From: Dulcicalothrix desertica PCC 7102
GTDB lineage: Bacteria > Cyanobacteriota > Cyanobacteriia > Cyanobacteriales > Nostocaceae
Direction: 5' to 3'
Assembly (NCBI RefSeq): GCF_003991905.1
Contig: NZ_RSCL01000015.1
Location: forward strand, 64,001 to 128,000
DNA: 64,000 nt
Shown here: one piece after another, positions 40,810-50,408 of the stretch
Position numbering within the stretch: the stretch's first letter is position 1
How the letters are laid out: each line of letters starts with the position of its first letter
The notes under the pieces: generated by a model
Told to the model about the DNA's origin: nothing
The model's input: the letters and a program-made list of their open reading frames with translations, nothing else
Database searches by the model: none
Translations under genes and position numbers: made by a program

Positions 40810-41958
40810 ATGATTTTCTTCCTAGAAATTTTTTGCTTAATTATTTGTTTCGGCTCAGTTTGTTTTTATTTGGCTGGTGCTATTTATACTCTTCTGTTTT
40901 TCACTAATAAAAATTGCAAGAGCGAAAATAACAGAGAAAATAACATAGAGCCTGTTTCAATCTTAGTTTCAGTGAGGGGTATAGACGAAAAATCCTGGGA
41001 TAATTGGTTTTCTCTTTGCAATCAAAATTACCCAGATTATGAAGTTTTATTTGGAGTAACGGATAAGGATGACCCAGCTATTGTTCTCCTCGAAAAGCTG
41101 GTTGAAATTTTTACCGACCGCGTAAAATACTATTCGGATTTGGTTCCGCTCGGCGTAAATCTTAAAGATAGTAATTTAAGCTATCTCTTAGAAAAATCTC
41201 AGCATGAAATTTTAATTTTTGCTGATGGTGATATAAAGGTTAGCCCAGAGTATATTCGTCTCTTAACTGCTCCACTCAAAAATCACCAAGTAGGTGCTGT
41301 TACTTGTGCTTATATTGTCCGCTCTCCCAATTCCTTAATTGCTGCGCTTGCGTCTTTCGGTCGCTGTTTTGATTTTCTTCCTAGCGTTTTAATTGCTCGC
41401 GCTATTGATTTTGGTTTGCGTTTTGCGATTGGCGTTACTATTGCTACTAGTAAATCTACTTTATTAGAGAGTGGTAGCTTACAAACAAGTAGGATTGGCT
41501 CTGATTACAATCTTGGTAAAAGGATTGCTTTAGCAGGTTATCAAATTTACCTATCTCCCTACGTATTAGATTGGAATCCTGGTAGCGAAGGTATAGGTCA
41601 ACTTTATGCACGGGAGTTACGTTGGGCCAGAACTATTCGTTACAATCGCGGTTCCATATACTACGGCATGATTTTTTGCTATGGTACGGTTTTTTGCCTA
41701 CCGCTATTAATTTTGTCTGGGTTCACTTCGTGGGCAGTCGCAATTTGTTTAACTGTAATATTGGTACGCTACGCTCAGGTACTGGTAAGTATTTTTTGTA
41801 TGAAATCTCCAAAACTCTTACTTTGGCTTTGGGCTTTACCACTGCGAGATTTGCTGAGTTTAGTTATTTGGGTAATAGGTGGTTTTGGAAAGCGCATTTA
41901 CTGGAGTGGAAGATTTCTTTCAGTTGAGGGTGATGGTTTGATTTCCCAGTGGGAATGA
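40810..41958 (+). CDS. Ceramide glucosyltransferase / HpnI-like glycosyltransferase (GT21)
   Basis: 382 residues. An N-terminal membrane span (about 3-31) is followed by a GT-A domain with FADGDI as the DxD-type metal site (about 138-143), RIGSDYNLGKR, and ELRWARTIR carrying the (Q/R)xxRW motif. Two or three spans are near the C-terminus (about 290-355). This is the plan of GT21 ceramide glucosyltransferases and hopanoid HpnI. It is 246 bp after phnW on the same strand and lacks GGCGCC words that dot its neighbours, so it may have a different history. It could glycosylate the same lipid that receives the phosphonate. Confidence 0.8.
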   Translation: MIFFLEIFCLIICFGSVCFYLAGAIYTLLFFTNKNCKSENNRENNIEPVSILVSVRGIDEKSWDNWFSLCNQNYPDYEVLFGVTDKDDPAIVLLEKLVEIFTDRVKYYSDLVPLGVNLKDSNLSYLLEKSQHEILIFADGDIKVSPEYIRLLTAPLKNHQVGAVTCAYIVRSPNSLIAALASFGRCFDFLPSVLIARAIDFGLRFAIGVTIATSKSTLLESGSLQTSRIGSDYNLGKRIALAGYQIYLSPYVLDWNPGSEGIGQLYARELRWARTIRYNRGSIYYGMIFCYGTVFCLPLLILSGFTSWAVAICLTVILVRYAQVLVSIFCMKSPKLLLWLWALPLRDLLSLVIWVIGGFGKRIYWSGRFLSVEGDGLISQWE

Positions 41959-42291
41959 GCGATTTGTGCCAGCACACCATGTTTTAATTGTTTATTTGAG
42001 TCCTTGCAAAACTTCATATTAAAATTTCTCTACATCAATTTTTATTAGTTTTACGGGCGTTGGCGTGAGTTTTCTCAATATATAAATAATATAAAATTAT
42101 AATACCTACGAAATTAGAGTACATTAAAATATTGTTTTACACAAACTTGAGGCGCCGCAGAAAGCTCTGTTTGAAGTTGGATGGAAACATGTAAAATAAT
42201 GGGAACAGTGAATACACAAGCTTTAGGATATTGTTGTCTATTCGTAAATGCAGGCAAAATCAACTTATGCACTTTTTATCCCTATAGTTTT

Positions 42292-42744
42292 ATGAGTGAA
42301 GATTTAACGCAGCGTTGGTTAACCGAAATTCAAGCGCTGAAGCAACAGCTGGCAGATGCAATAACGCGCTGTGATGAAGCGTGGGAAAGTGCTGAGAAAT
42401 GGCGCAAACTCTATAACACCGAAGCTGAACAGCGACGTACTGATGCTCAACTGTTACAGCAAGAAATAGCGTCTTTAAAGGCAGAACTAAAAAAAATGCG
42501 GGGTATTGACGAAACGATACTTCCCGACGCGGATGTAAATACAGCTATTCATGCTGAAATTAGTCAAATTGGGGAAACGAAAGAATTACAAGCCAAACTC
42601 ATTGAAGCGATGAAAGAACGTGCGAGTCTGTTGCTTGCTCTAAAAACCGAGCAGGAAAGTCATGCTCAAACTCGTAATAGTCTTACTACAGCTCTCGGTG
42701 ATGCCATTGATAGCTTGGCGCGAATACGCTCTGAAGCCAAATAG
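42292..42744 (+). CDS. Coiled-coil hypothetical protein
   Basis: 150 residues from the ATG at 42292 (MSEDLTQRWLTEIQALKQQL). The frame reaches back to 42181, but the first 37 residues are cysteine-rich and unlike the rest, so I take the later start. It is nearly all charged helix: KQQLADAITRCDEAWESAEK and QLLQQEIASLKAELKKM, a likely coiled coil in two blocks (5-75 and 95-150). No catalytic motif. Similar proteins occur in other filamentous cyanobacteria as far as I recall, with no assigned role. Confidence 0.7.
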   Translation: MSEDLTQRWLTEIQALKQQLADAITRCDEAWESAEKWRKLYNTEAEQRRTDAQLLQQEIASLKAELKKMRGIDETILPDADVNTAIHAEISQIGETKELQAKLIEAMKERASLLLALKTEQESHAQTRNSLTTALGDAIDSLARIRSEAK

Positions 42745-42892
42745 GGCATCATACCATAGTGATGCCATCGTAAAACCAAATTTATAAAAATTTTATGTTA
42801 GTTTGGCGCCGTTACTGGGAAATATCTAAGTATAAGCACTCCTACTTATTTAAAGAGAGCTATTAGTTTTCCCTGTACGGAGATTATTTTCT

Positions 42893-43288
42893 ATGCCAAC
42901 TAAAAAGAAAATATCTAAAGTCGTTCTTTTTAAAAGAATCCGAGCATTGGCGATTCTGGCTACAGTATCAGTATTTGGATTCAATTCCTGTAATTCTGGG
43001 GTGCCGGAAGCCAAACTGGTGCTACGTAACGACTCAGAAAAAACGATTAATTTTATGAAAATCCAGGTAGCTGGTAAAGATTTCGAGCAGCGAGATATAT
43101 TACCAGGTACAGAAAGAATGTGGCAATTTAAGCCAAATCGTGAAGACTCTTTTTTGGTTAACGGTCGTTTTAGTGCAGATGTTCCAATTCAAACTGCCTC
43201 TGTAGGACGTACAAACAATACAGATACCAGAGAACATCATCTCACTGTTAAAGAAAATGGTCGAGTCTCTTATAGTAGCCCAAAATAA
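42893..43288 (+). CDS. Putative lipoprotein
   Basis: 131 residues. A positively charged start (MPTKKKISKVVLFKRIR) is followed by a hydrophobic run and a lipobox-like SVFGFNSC with the cysteine near residue 33, though the residues before it are not ideal for signal peptidase II. The mature part is β-rich with LVLRNDSEKTINFMKIQVAG. No family recognised. Faces thrC tail-to-tail with an inverted repeat between. Confidence 0.6.
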   Translation: MPTKKKISKVVLFKRIRALAILATVSVFGFNSCNSGVPEAKLVLRNDSEKTINFMKIQVAGKDFEQRDILPGTERMWQFKPNREDSFLVNGRFSADVPIQTASVGRTNNTDTREHHLTVKENGRVSYSSPK

Positions 43289-43301
43289 CTGGCAACTGAT
43301 T

Positions 43302-43366
43302 TAACGGATGTAACGGATGTAACGGATATAACTGTAAATCATCCGTTACATCTGTTGTATCCGTTG
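43302..43366. terminator. Inverted repeat between convergent genes
   Basis: GGATGTAACGGATGTAACGG on the left and ATCCGTTACATCTGTTGTAT on the right form a long imperfect hairpin between the lipoprotein gene and thrC, well placed to end transcription from both sides. The left arm is itself a tandem 9-bp repeat (GTAACGGAT). Confidence 0.6.
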
Positions 43367-43371
43367 CAAGG

Positions 43372-44463
43372 TTACATTCCCATCGCTTCGGCGACTGCTT
43401 TAACTTCGGGAAGGATGCCTTGTTTAAATTGGCTGTTGCTGTGTTTAATTGCGGTGTCGGGGTCTTTTAACCCGTTTCCTGTTAGTACACAAACTACTGT
43501 GGCGCCAGTTGGAATTTGGTCTTTAACTTTTAACATTCCTGCCACTGATGCTGCACTCGCTGGTTCACAGAAAATTCCTTCCTCGGATGCTAATAGTCGG
43601 TAAGCATCGAGAATTTCGGCATCGGTGACTGAATTAAATTCTCCTGTAGAAGCAGATTTTGCTGCTACTGCTTTTTCCCAACTCGCAGGATTACCTATAC
43701 GAATTGCTGTTGCTATTGTTTCTGGATGGGGGAAAGGGTGACCTGTAACTAATGGTGCGGCGCCTGCTGCTTGGAATCCCATCATACGCGGTAGGCGCCC
43801 ACATTTTCCAGCTTGATGATATTCACAAAATCCCATCCAATACGCGGTAATGTTTCCTGCGTTACCTACGGGGATACATAACCAGTCCGGTGCATCTCCT
43901 AAAACATCGACTACTTCAAAGGCGCCTGTCTTTTGTCCTTCTAGACGATAGGGGTTTACCGAATTAACTAATGTTACTGGGTAAGTTTCTGCCATCTCAC
44001 GCACAATTTCTAAGGCACGGTCAAAGTTACCTTTAATAGCTAATACTTCTGCACCATATAATAGTGCTTGCGCTAATTTACCAAGAGCAACATAACCATC
44101 GGGAATCAACACAAAAGGACGCATTCCACCACGTCGCGCGTAAGCTGCTGCTGCGGCTGAAGTGTTGCCTGTACTCGCACAAATCACCGCTTTTGCCCCA
44201 GCTTCTTTGGCTTTGGAAATTGCCATCGTCATTCCTCGGTCTTTAAAACTCCCTGTCGGGTTAAGACCGTCGTATTTTACAAACACACGCACCTGCTTTC
44301 CAATGCGTTGAGCTATCGATGGTACAGGAATTAAAGGTGTGTTCCCCTCGTACAGTGTTACTACTGGAGTTTTTTCACTGACAGGCAAATACTCACGATA
44401 GGTTTCGATAAGTCCTAGCCAGGGTTGGCAATTTGATTTAACAGCAGACAAGCTTAAAGTCAC
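43372..44463 (-). CDS. thrC: Threonine synthase
   Basis: 363 residues from a GTG start at 44463. A PLP enzyme of fold type II, converting O-phosphohomoserine to threonine. [10 protein letters not shown] holds the PLP lysine K74, [10 protein letters not shown] and the C-terminal [11 protein letters not shown] are typical phosphate-binding and family blocks. The length fits the short plant/cyanobacterial-like class without an extra N-terminal domain. The gene stands alone on the minus strand. Confidence 0.95.
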   Translation of the reverse strand: MTLSLSAVKSNCQPWLGLIETYREYLPVSEKTPVVTLYEGNTPLIPVPSIAQRIGKQVRVFVKYDGLNPTGSFKDRGMTMAISKAKEAGAKAVICASTGNTSAAAAAYARRGGMRPFVLIPDGYVALGKLAQALLYGAEVLAIKGNFDRALEIVREMAETYPVTLVNSVNPYRLEGQKTGAFEVVDVLGDAPDWLCIPVGNAGNITAYWMGFCEYHQAGKCGRLPRMMGFQAAGAAPLVTGHPFPHPETIATAIRIGNPASWEKAVAAKSASTGEFNSVTDAEILDAYRLLASEEGIFCEPASAASVAGMLKVKDQIPTGATVVCVLTGNGLKDPDTAIKHSNSQFKQGILPEVKAVAEAMGM

Positions 44464-44869
44464 GGTATATATGATTCAACAGGAACAAAAATACGTTTAC
44501 CCAACTACTTAATATACAGGTGTTAGCGGCGCCTGAACGCACCATCTCACACTATTTTTCTAAAATCAGCTAAATATTCTACCATTTGGAGGATACCTAG
44601 TTTTAGTTTGTTTGACATACTGAAAAAATTGATTTTGACAAGCAATAATACTTATCTTACGCTGTTATACAGTGATTTTCATCGAAACTTTAAGAAAAGG
44701 TAACACAAATAACCAATTCTTGAGGAACCAGCTGAATACATTTGTAGTCAGATACACTGAATAGAAAATCATTAGAACTATTTATACCAAGTATATAATA
44801 TTTTAATGGTTTTAAATATGACACTATTATAATATCTCTAATGGTGTGAGTTGAGGATTCAATACTCGT
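44464..44869. other. Spacer between thrC and the next gene
   Basis: 406 bp without a gene between divergent genes. One GGCGCC word at 44527; otherwise AT-rich, with TTGACA-like strings (about 44634) but no confidently placed promoter or riboswitch. Confidence 0.5.
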
Positions 44870-45052
44870 ATGTCTATATCAACAGTTTCAGAACGCAGTT
44901 CCGTAAGTCAGTTGGCTTCTAACTTAAACAAAACGTTTTACCAAGTAGACCAACAAGTCAAATTTATGCATTTGCAAGCTGAAGTCGAGTGCTTGCTACA
45001 AGAGTTGCAGAATTTGAACACACAAAGATTAACGGCAATTAAGCCAGAATAA
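44870..45052 (+). CDS. Small conserved-looking cyanobacterial protein
   Basis: 60 residues: MSISTVSERSSVSQLASNLN, then KTFYQVDQQVKFMHLQAEVE and a leucine/glutamine-rich helix. I recall near-identical short proteins in other Nostocales, with no assigned role. Soluble, probably a helical hairpin or coiled coil. No strong ribosome binding site, but the composition is clearly protein-like. Confidence 0.6.
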   Translation: MSISTVSERSSVSQLASNLNKTFYQVDQQVKFMHLQAEVECLLQELQNLNTQRLTAIKPE

Positions 45053-45091
45053 TATCAGGCTTATTCGTTGTAATGACGTAATTTAAGTTGA

Positions 45092-46183
45092 CTACTCGAA
45101 GCGTTGATTTTTTTGTGACCAGCGCTTCAATGTGTAGCCATTAGAGTCACTAATCAGCAAAGAAGGCAAATTAGTTTGACTTAAATTTGCTATGGCTATC
45201 AGTGATTTATGGTAATTTTGACCGAAGTCTGTATAAATTATACTGTTATTGTCCGATAAAATTAACGTCCTGGGGCGAGAATTTAGATTTATTTTATTTT
45301 GTGTCTGCTTGGCAACAGGCGCCAGTGATGTAATTGCCTCATTTGATGCTGTCAGTACAATCTCTGGCTTGCCGTTGCCATTTATATCGATTTCTTGTAT
45401 GGGCCAGTGTCCTAGCTTTTGCTGAATAGTTTGGACATTGGGAAAATTACCTTTGACACTATTTGTAGTTTGTAATGCGCGCCATACTGCTTTCAAAACA
45501 GCATTACCGCGTTGCGAGTCTATACTTTGCAATTGCTCCAAGGTGGTTGGTGATGGTTGTATCCATTCGAGTGCTGATGTTGTTGTTGCTAGTGCTTGGG
45601 GTTGATTCTTTTCGCCAGATGTTGAGATATTCACAGAGTTATTTGGTAGAACTAGTAAACGCAACGTTCCGTTTGTTAACTGAACAGCTTTGACTGTTGC
45701 AGTTGTAGATTGTTGTTCAGAGTTTGTATGCCATACTGCGATTTGCAGTGTTGCGTCGTTGTCTAAGCCTAGAATTGAACGTAGATATTTTTGTTTTTCT
45801 GGCGGCGTTTTGGGTAGGTTTAAGGTAGTGAACGGTGCTTTTAGCCAGTTTTTACCATCATGAAACGTTGACACTTTGACTTGATACCATCTTTGATTAT
45901 TAGATGGGTTATTAGTACTATTGTCACTATTGTCGGTGCCGATTTGTAACCAATCGTTTAAATTGACTTGTTTGCTTTCAATAGTTTGTGCCGAACCAAT
46001 GATTTTGCTAGTGTGTGTCGTTGTTGGCAAAGACTGGGTAGTAACTTCACCTTTGAGATGTTTTAATAAAACTTGAATTTCAGGGAAATTAACTGGTTTA
46101 CCTTTGAATTGTTCCTTTAACCATGAATAAGCGCGTGCGTCTCCATATTGTGATGCCAGAATTAATGCTCCCCAAGCTTGCAC
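45092..46183 (-). CDS. 3' part of a frameshifted gene (unknown, FG-GAP-like repeats possible)
   Basis: The frame opens at a GTG (MQAWGALILASQYGDARAYS) and gives 363 residues. It continues the protein of the upstream frame: the residues VNPNQK followed by EVQAWGALILASQYGD would read smoothly if one G were removed from AAAAAGG near 46196. The C-terminal part, with NGNGKPEIVLTAS and TNLPSLLISDSNGYTLKRWS, resembles FG-GAP/VCBS-type repeat text. It is not an independent gene in my view. Either a real 1-bp insertion or a sequencing error splits it. Confidence 0.65.
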   Translation of the reverse strand: MQAWGALILASQYGDARAYSWLKEQFKGKPVNFPEIQVLLKHLKGEVTTQSLPTTTHTSKIIGSAQTIESKQVNLNDWLQIGTDNSDNSTNNPSNNQRWYQVKVSTFHDGKNWLKAPFTTLNLPKTPPEKQKYLRSILGLDNDATLQIAVWHTNSEQQSTTATVKAVQLTNGTLRLLVLPNNSVNISTSGEKNQPQALATTTSALEWIQPSPTTLEQLQSIDSQRGNAVLKAVWRALQTTNSVKGNFPNVQTIQQKLGHWPIQEIDINGNGKPEIVLTASNEAITSLAPVAKQTQNKINLNSRPRTLILSDNNSIIYTDFGQNYHKSLIAIANLSQTNLPSLLISDSNGYTLKRWSQKNQRFE

Positions 46184-47462
46184 TTCCTTTTTGGTTGGGG
46201 TTAACTTCTAAAGCAGCTTCAACACGACTCCATAACCGTCCACTGTCAGCTTTGAGTGACTGACTAATCTCTAACGAGTTTTGTTTATGTGTAGTTTTGA
46301 ATGCTTCTAACGCTTTACCCCAACGTCCATCGATTAAATTAGCAAGGACTTGTTGACTGGGACTTGCCCAAGTTGTATCTGCCTGAGTTTTACTAATTTG
46401 AGAGTGTAAACGAATAACATCGATTTGAGCTAGTGCGTTGCTTGAAATATTTTTTTTCTGCTTTTTAATCGATTTTAGTGAATTATATGCGGGAGTCCAT
46501 AGACCACTGCGTGCCATTGAAATGGCTTTTTCAAATGATGAATCTTTTAAAGCTGCTGGTTTAAGCGTAATTTCGTTGAGTTCAACAGGGTTGAGAAAAG
46601 TTTTTACAGATTTGACTTGATAGACTTGTAACTGTGGTTCTAAGCCAACAGTTTGATTAATAACTAGTTCTTTATTACTATTACCCGTGACTTGTTGCCA
46701 TTGTGGAAGTGTACCTGTTGGACTTGTCCAAGATATGAGTTGCTGTATATGGTAACGAGCAGGATTGAAATAAAGTATATGACCGTAGTTGATATTGTAA
46801 GTACCTTCGCTGCGCTGTCCAAGTAAATAGTACCAAGTACCAGAATCTTTTGAGGCGCCTTCTAAGCGTTTAATTTCGGTTACAGGTAAAGAAATGCTGC
46901 TTCCTTGATTTTCGTTAGTGGCATTAACAAGTGGTGCAATTACAAACGACTCTTCTGGACCTGCGATAGCAATTTGAGTTGTAAGCAGGTAATGTTTTTC
47001 TGGTTCCCTTTTAAACTCTAAGTCCAATGCTTGTTGATAAACTCGCAGTTCGACAATTTCTTTACAATCAGATTGACAATTTGAACGTTGTTTGTAAATA
47101 GGTAATAAGAATGAGTCTTCATTGAAAATTATTTCACCTTTTTGTAACCCAAGTTTATTTACAGCCGCTTCAATTTGTGCTACTGTTTGCGCTTCACTTT
47201 TGGCAACTTTAATTTGCGCCCACTGTGGTAAAAGTTTATTTATCCAGCCAAGTTGTTGTGGTTGAAAAATAAATAAAAAGCTAATCCACGCAAACCCTAT
47301 AACCAAACTTGTAAGCAAGAGCAAAATTATTAGAGCTAACAATGATGTTAGGCGCCTTGTTTTGTTAGATTTTTGGCTTGTGTTTTTGACGACACGCTTA
47401 ACAAGACGCGCGTTTGAATTTTTGGATAGAGGTTTTTTTATCGGCTTTCGTGGTGTAGCCAT
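46098..47462 (-). CDS. 5' part of the same frameshifted gene (membrane-anchored)
   Basis: From the ATG at 47462 (MATPRKPIKKPLSKNSNARL); a GTG at 47489 is less likely. A very basic tail of about 37 residues precedes one membrane span (LALIILLLLTSLVIGFAWIS, about 41-62), so most of the protein should lie outside the cytoplasm. The body is soluble, with a helical stretch after about residue 300. The last 20 residues (after VNPNQK) are out of frame with the original protein. Joined to the downstream frame the product would be about 790 residues. Function unknown. Confidence 0.7.
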   Translation of the reverse strand: MATPRKPIKKPLSKNSNARLVKRVVKNTSQKSNKTRRLTSLLALIILLLLTSLVIGFAWISFLFIFQPQQLGWINKLLPQWAQIKVAKSEAQTVAQIEAAVNKLGLQKGEIIFNEDSFLLPIYKQRSNCQSDCKEIVELRVYQQALDLEFKREPEKHYLLTTQIAIAGPEESFVIAPLVNATNENQGSSISLPVTEIKRLEGASKDSGTWYYLLGQRSEGTYNINYGHILYFNPARYHIQQLISWTSPTGTLPQWQQVTGNSNKELVINQTVGLEPQLQVYQVKSVKTFLNPVELNEITLKPAALKDSSFEKAISMARSGLWTPAYNSLKSIKKQKKNISSNALAQIDVIRLHSQISKTQADTTWASPSQQVLANLIDGRWGKALEAFKTTHKQNSLEISQSLKADSGRLWSRVEAALEVNPNQKGSASLGSINSGITIWRRTRLFMVKGTIQR

Positions 47463-47551
47463 ATTAACTATCGGTCTTACGTACTGCACTTCTCTTTTAT
47501 ACTCGCTTTAATAAAAAACCGCTAATTACTCTTAAAGCAGTCATTAGTACT

Positions 47552-47620
47552 ATAGAAACCGGGTTTGTACGTAAAATCTTTGTTTTATTACAAAATATCA
47601 ATTCATATTCCCGGTTTCTA
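47552..47620. repeat. Inverted repeat with AGAAACCGGGTTT arms
   Basis: TAGAAACCGGGTTTG on the left and CCCGGTTTCTA on the right, about 45 bp apart; same family as 22256-22323. Confidence 0.7.
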
Positions 47621-47713
47621 ACTTTTAAGCTAATAAATATTATAGTTTCACCAAAAAATATAGGTATTAATAACTATATAATCAATGAAATGCATGTAAT
47701 TAATGGAGGAAAC

Positions 47714-48448
47714 ATGATGAAAACCCCATATAAATACGTACCTTTTATTACTCCTTATTATCGACAAGTCCGTAAAATGTATCGGAATTTTACGTATGCG
47801 GGTAAAGGAGTTTATTGTCCCATTTGCAATAATGATTCTAAGTCGTGGTTGAATCAAGAAGATGCAGGTACATGCCCTTACTGTGAAAGTCAAGCTCGGC
47901 ATCGATTATTGTGGTTATTTATTGAAAAGCACAGTCAAATTTTGACGCAAAAAACTAAATTATTGCACTTCGCACCAGAGGAATGCTTAAAAAACAAATT
48001 TAACAGCTTACCAAATCTTGAATATGTGACCGCAGACCTTTCTGCACCAGGAGTTGAAGTGCATACTGACATAACCAACTTAGTATTCGAGGATAATTCA
48101 TTTGATGCGGTTGCATGTTGTCACGTACTCGAACATATTCCCAACGATAGCTTGGCAATGAGCGAGTTATTGCGGGTTTTGCGTCCCCAAAGTACTGCTT
48201 ACATTCAAGTTCCTTACAACAAAAACAAACCAACCGATGAAGACCCAAGTATAACTGACCCTCTTGAACGGGCAAGACGTTTTGGACAGTTCGACCATGT
48301 TAGAGTGTATGGATTTGATCTTAAGAAGCGTTTAGAAAGCGTGGGGTTTGCTGTTAGTGAAGAGTATTATGCACACGAAATAGATTCTACTCTCTGGAAA
48401 CGTTATGGACTGTGGGATGATGTCATTTTTTGCTGTACTAAAGTTTGA
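47714..48448 (+). CDS. SAM-dependent methyltransferase with N-terminal zinc finger
   Basis: 244 residues from the ATG at 47714, which follows GGAGGAAAC, an unusually good ribosome binding site; the frame goes back to 47690. A zinc-finger-like cluster lies near the start (CPICNND ... CPYC, about 34-57). A class I methyltransferase fold follows: LLHFAPEECLKNKF, then VEVHTDITNLVFEDNSFDAV and CCHVLEHIPND (motif post-I/II). The late part has the DxxRxFGQFDHVRVYG string seen in enzymes acting on sugars or lipids. It is possibly part of the surface-polysaccharide genes to the right. Substrate unknown. Confidence 0.85.
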   Translation: MMKTPYKYVPFITPYYRQVRKMYRNFTYAGKGVYCPICNNDSKSWLNQEDAGTCPYCESQARHRLLWLFIEKHSQILTQKTKLLHFAPEECLKNKFNSLPNLEYVTADLSAPGVEVHTDITNLVFEDNSFDAVACCHVLEHIPNDSLAMSELLRVLRPQSTAYIQVPYNKNKPTDEDPSITDPLERARRFGQFDHVRVYGFDLKKRLESVGFAVSEEYYAHEIDSTLWKRYGLWDDVIFCCTKV

Positions 48449-48556
48449 TTGCCTTTGAAACGTAGGTTAAATTTCCGTAAATCCTCGCATGTCATATTTA
48501 AAACTTATTGAATAAACTCGTCCGTTGAGTGTGAGTGTAAGTGTGAGTAAAAACGG

Positions 48557-50233
48557 ATGCGCTTAAAGGATAAAGTTTGTATCGTTACCGCGATGCTAGT
48601 TGGGGGAGTTATTGGGCTACCTAGCAAAGCATTATCAAGCGAGTTGTCTCGGATAGAAAGTGGTGCTGTTTCTTCCCTTTCTGTCGCATCCGTTCCTTTC
48701 TCAATGAACGGTGATGAAGGTGGAATGTCACAGGTAACATCTGTGTCACAGCTTAAAGATGTACAACCTACTGACTGGGCATTCCAAGCGTTACAATCGT
48801 TGGTTGAACGCTATGGTTGTATCGCAGGGTATCCCGATGGAACCTTCAAAGGAAATCGTGCCCTGACTCGGTATGAGTTTGCTGCTGGGTTGAATGCTTG
48901 TCTAGACCGTGTTAATCAAGTGATTAGTGTTGCGGTTGATGAATCTTTTAAAAAAGAAGATTTAGCGCGTTTAAGTAAATTACAAGAAGAATTTGCTACT
49001 GAATTAGCAACTTTACGCGGTCGAGTTGATAATTTGGAAGCACGTACTGCTGAAATTGAGGCTTCGAGATTTTCGACGACAACAAAATTATCGGGTCTTA
49101 GCGTTATTGGTATTCAAGGTCGTACTCGTAACCGTGGTGACATTGCACCGCGCGATGGCAGACGAGATACACAAGACCAAGGTACAAATACAAATGTAAT
49201 TAATTTCACTCAACTTTATTTAACAACTCAGTTTGACCCCAAAAGCTATTTAGTAACAGGTCTATTAGCTGCTAATGGTGGTACAAGTCCAGCACTGAGT
49301 AACGATGTAATATTAGGCTATGAATTTTCAACAGGCAATAGTTTAGTACTTAGCGACTTGCATTATCACCGACTTTTGAGCGACAACTTCGCCATTATGG
49401 TTGGTACAAGTAACGTTAACATGGCAAGTGCATTTCGCGGACCAAACCGTGCAGAAAGTGGCGCCACTGGCCCGCTTTCGTATTTCGCTCAACGCAACCC
49501 GATATTAAATATGGGATTTGCATATCAGGGTGGAATTGCATTTGACTGGCAATTTGCCAAGCGCGCGAGTTTGCAGGGTATTTATATGAGTGCTGCTCCT
49601 GGAAACCCAACCAAACGTAATGGTTTATTCGATGGAAATACAACAGCAGCAGCGCAGCTATTAGTAACACCAGTCGATAGTTTAGATGTAAGTGTGTATT
49701 ACGCAAATAATTATTCTTCGAGTGGTTGTTTACAAACCTTTGTTGGTGATGATTGTTTAACAGGTGTCAACCCGACTACTCAAAAACGCGAACCTGTTAA
49801 AACAAACGCAGTTGGCGCCACTCTTAACTGGCAATTATCACCTAAATTTACTTTAGGCGCCTGGGGTGGTTATACAAACTCCAACATTCCCGGTCGGTCA
49901 GGAAATGTAGAAACAACCAACTGGATGGTATATATGAACTTTCCCGATTTATTCCGCAAAGGCAACCTTGGGGGAATTTACGTAGGACAACCACCAAAAA
50001 TAACTAATAGTGACTTACCAGTAGGAAATAACGTACCAGATATTATTAACGGTGGTACAGGTCGCTCAGGTGGTCAACCAGGAACAACAACTCAAATAGA
50101 AGCCTTCTATCGCTTCCAAGTTACAGACAACATCAGTATTACACCAGGCATAATTCACATTATTCAACCAGGACATACACCCGATAGTGACTCAGTAACA
50201 ATGGGAGTATTGCGAAGTAGTTTCATGTTCTAA
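48557..50233 (+). CDS. SLH-domain OprB-type porin (iron uptake porin family)
   Basis: 558 residues. A signal peptide (about 1-28, ending SKALS) is followed by an S-layer homology domain at about 65-115 (SQLKDVQPTDWAFQALQSLV, GYPDGTFKGNRALTRYEFA), a short coiled coil (VDNLEARTAEIE) and a carbohydrate-selective OprB-like β-barrel to the C-terminal phenylalanine (SSFMF), the usual outer-membrane insertion signal. These porins are major outer-membrane proteins of cyanobacteria and several take up iron or small solutes. No Fur box was seen in the 108-bp upstream spacer, which instead has a GTGTGAG-type short repeat. A monocistronic message is likely. Confidence 0.93.
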   Translation: MRLKDKVCIVTAMLVGGVIGLPSKALSSELSRIESGAVSSLSVASVPFSMNGDEGGMSQVTSVSQLKDVQPTDWAFQALQSLVERYGCIAGYPDGTFKGNRALTRYEFAAGLNACLDRVNQVISVAVDESFKKEDLARLSKLQEEFATELATLRGRVDNLEARTAEIEASRFSTTTKLSGLSVIGIQGRTRNRGDIAPRDGRRDTQDQGTNTNVINFTQLYLTTQFDPKSYLVTGLLAANGGTSPALSNDVILGYEFSTGNSLVLSDLHYHRLLSDNFAIMVGTSNVNMASAFRGPNRAESGATGPLSYFAQRNPILNMGFAYQGGIAFDWQFAKRASLQGIYMSAAPGNPTKRNGLFDGNTTAAAQLLVTPVDSLDVSVYYANNYSSSGCLQTFVGDDCLTGVNPTTQKREPVKTNAVGATLNWQLSPKFTLGAWGGYTNSNIPGRSGNVETTNWMVYMNFPDLFRKGNLGGIYVGQPPKITNSDLPVGNNVPDIINGGTGRSGGQPGTTTQIEAFYRFQVTDNISITPGIIHIIQPGHTPDSDSVTMGVLRSSFMF

Positions 50234-50408
50234 GCTCTATACTTCATAAATCTTTTATATAAACAGCAATAAATTAGCTAAAAACCTCAATAATTAGCAC
50301 ATCTTTACCTGCAAAAAATAAATAAAAAATTCAGTGGTACTTCGCTTTTAAAATAATCTCAGCAAGATTAAATTCAGATTAGTTAATAATAAACTCTTCT
50401 TAAAATCT

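Noticed and set aside
46150-46210. Programmed frameshift
   Set aside because: The AAAAAGG tract would need a +1 shift, not the -1 shift that such A-runs usually promote; no supporting stem was noticed.
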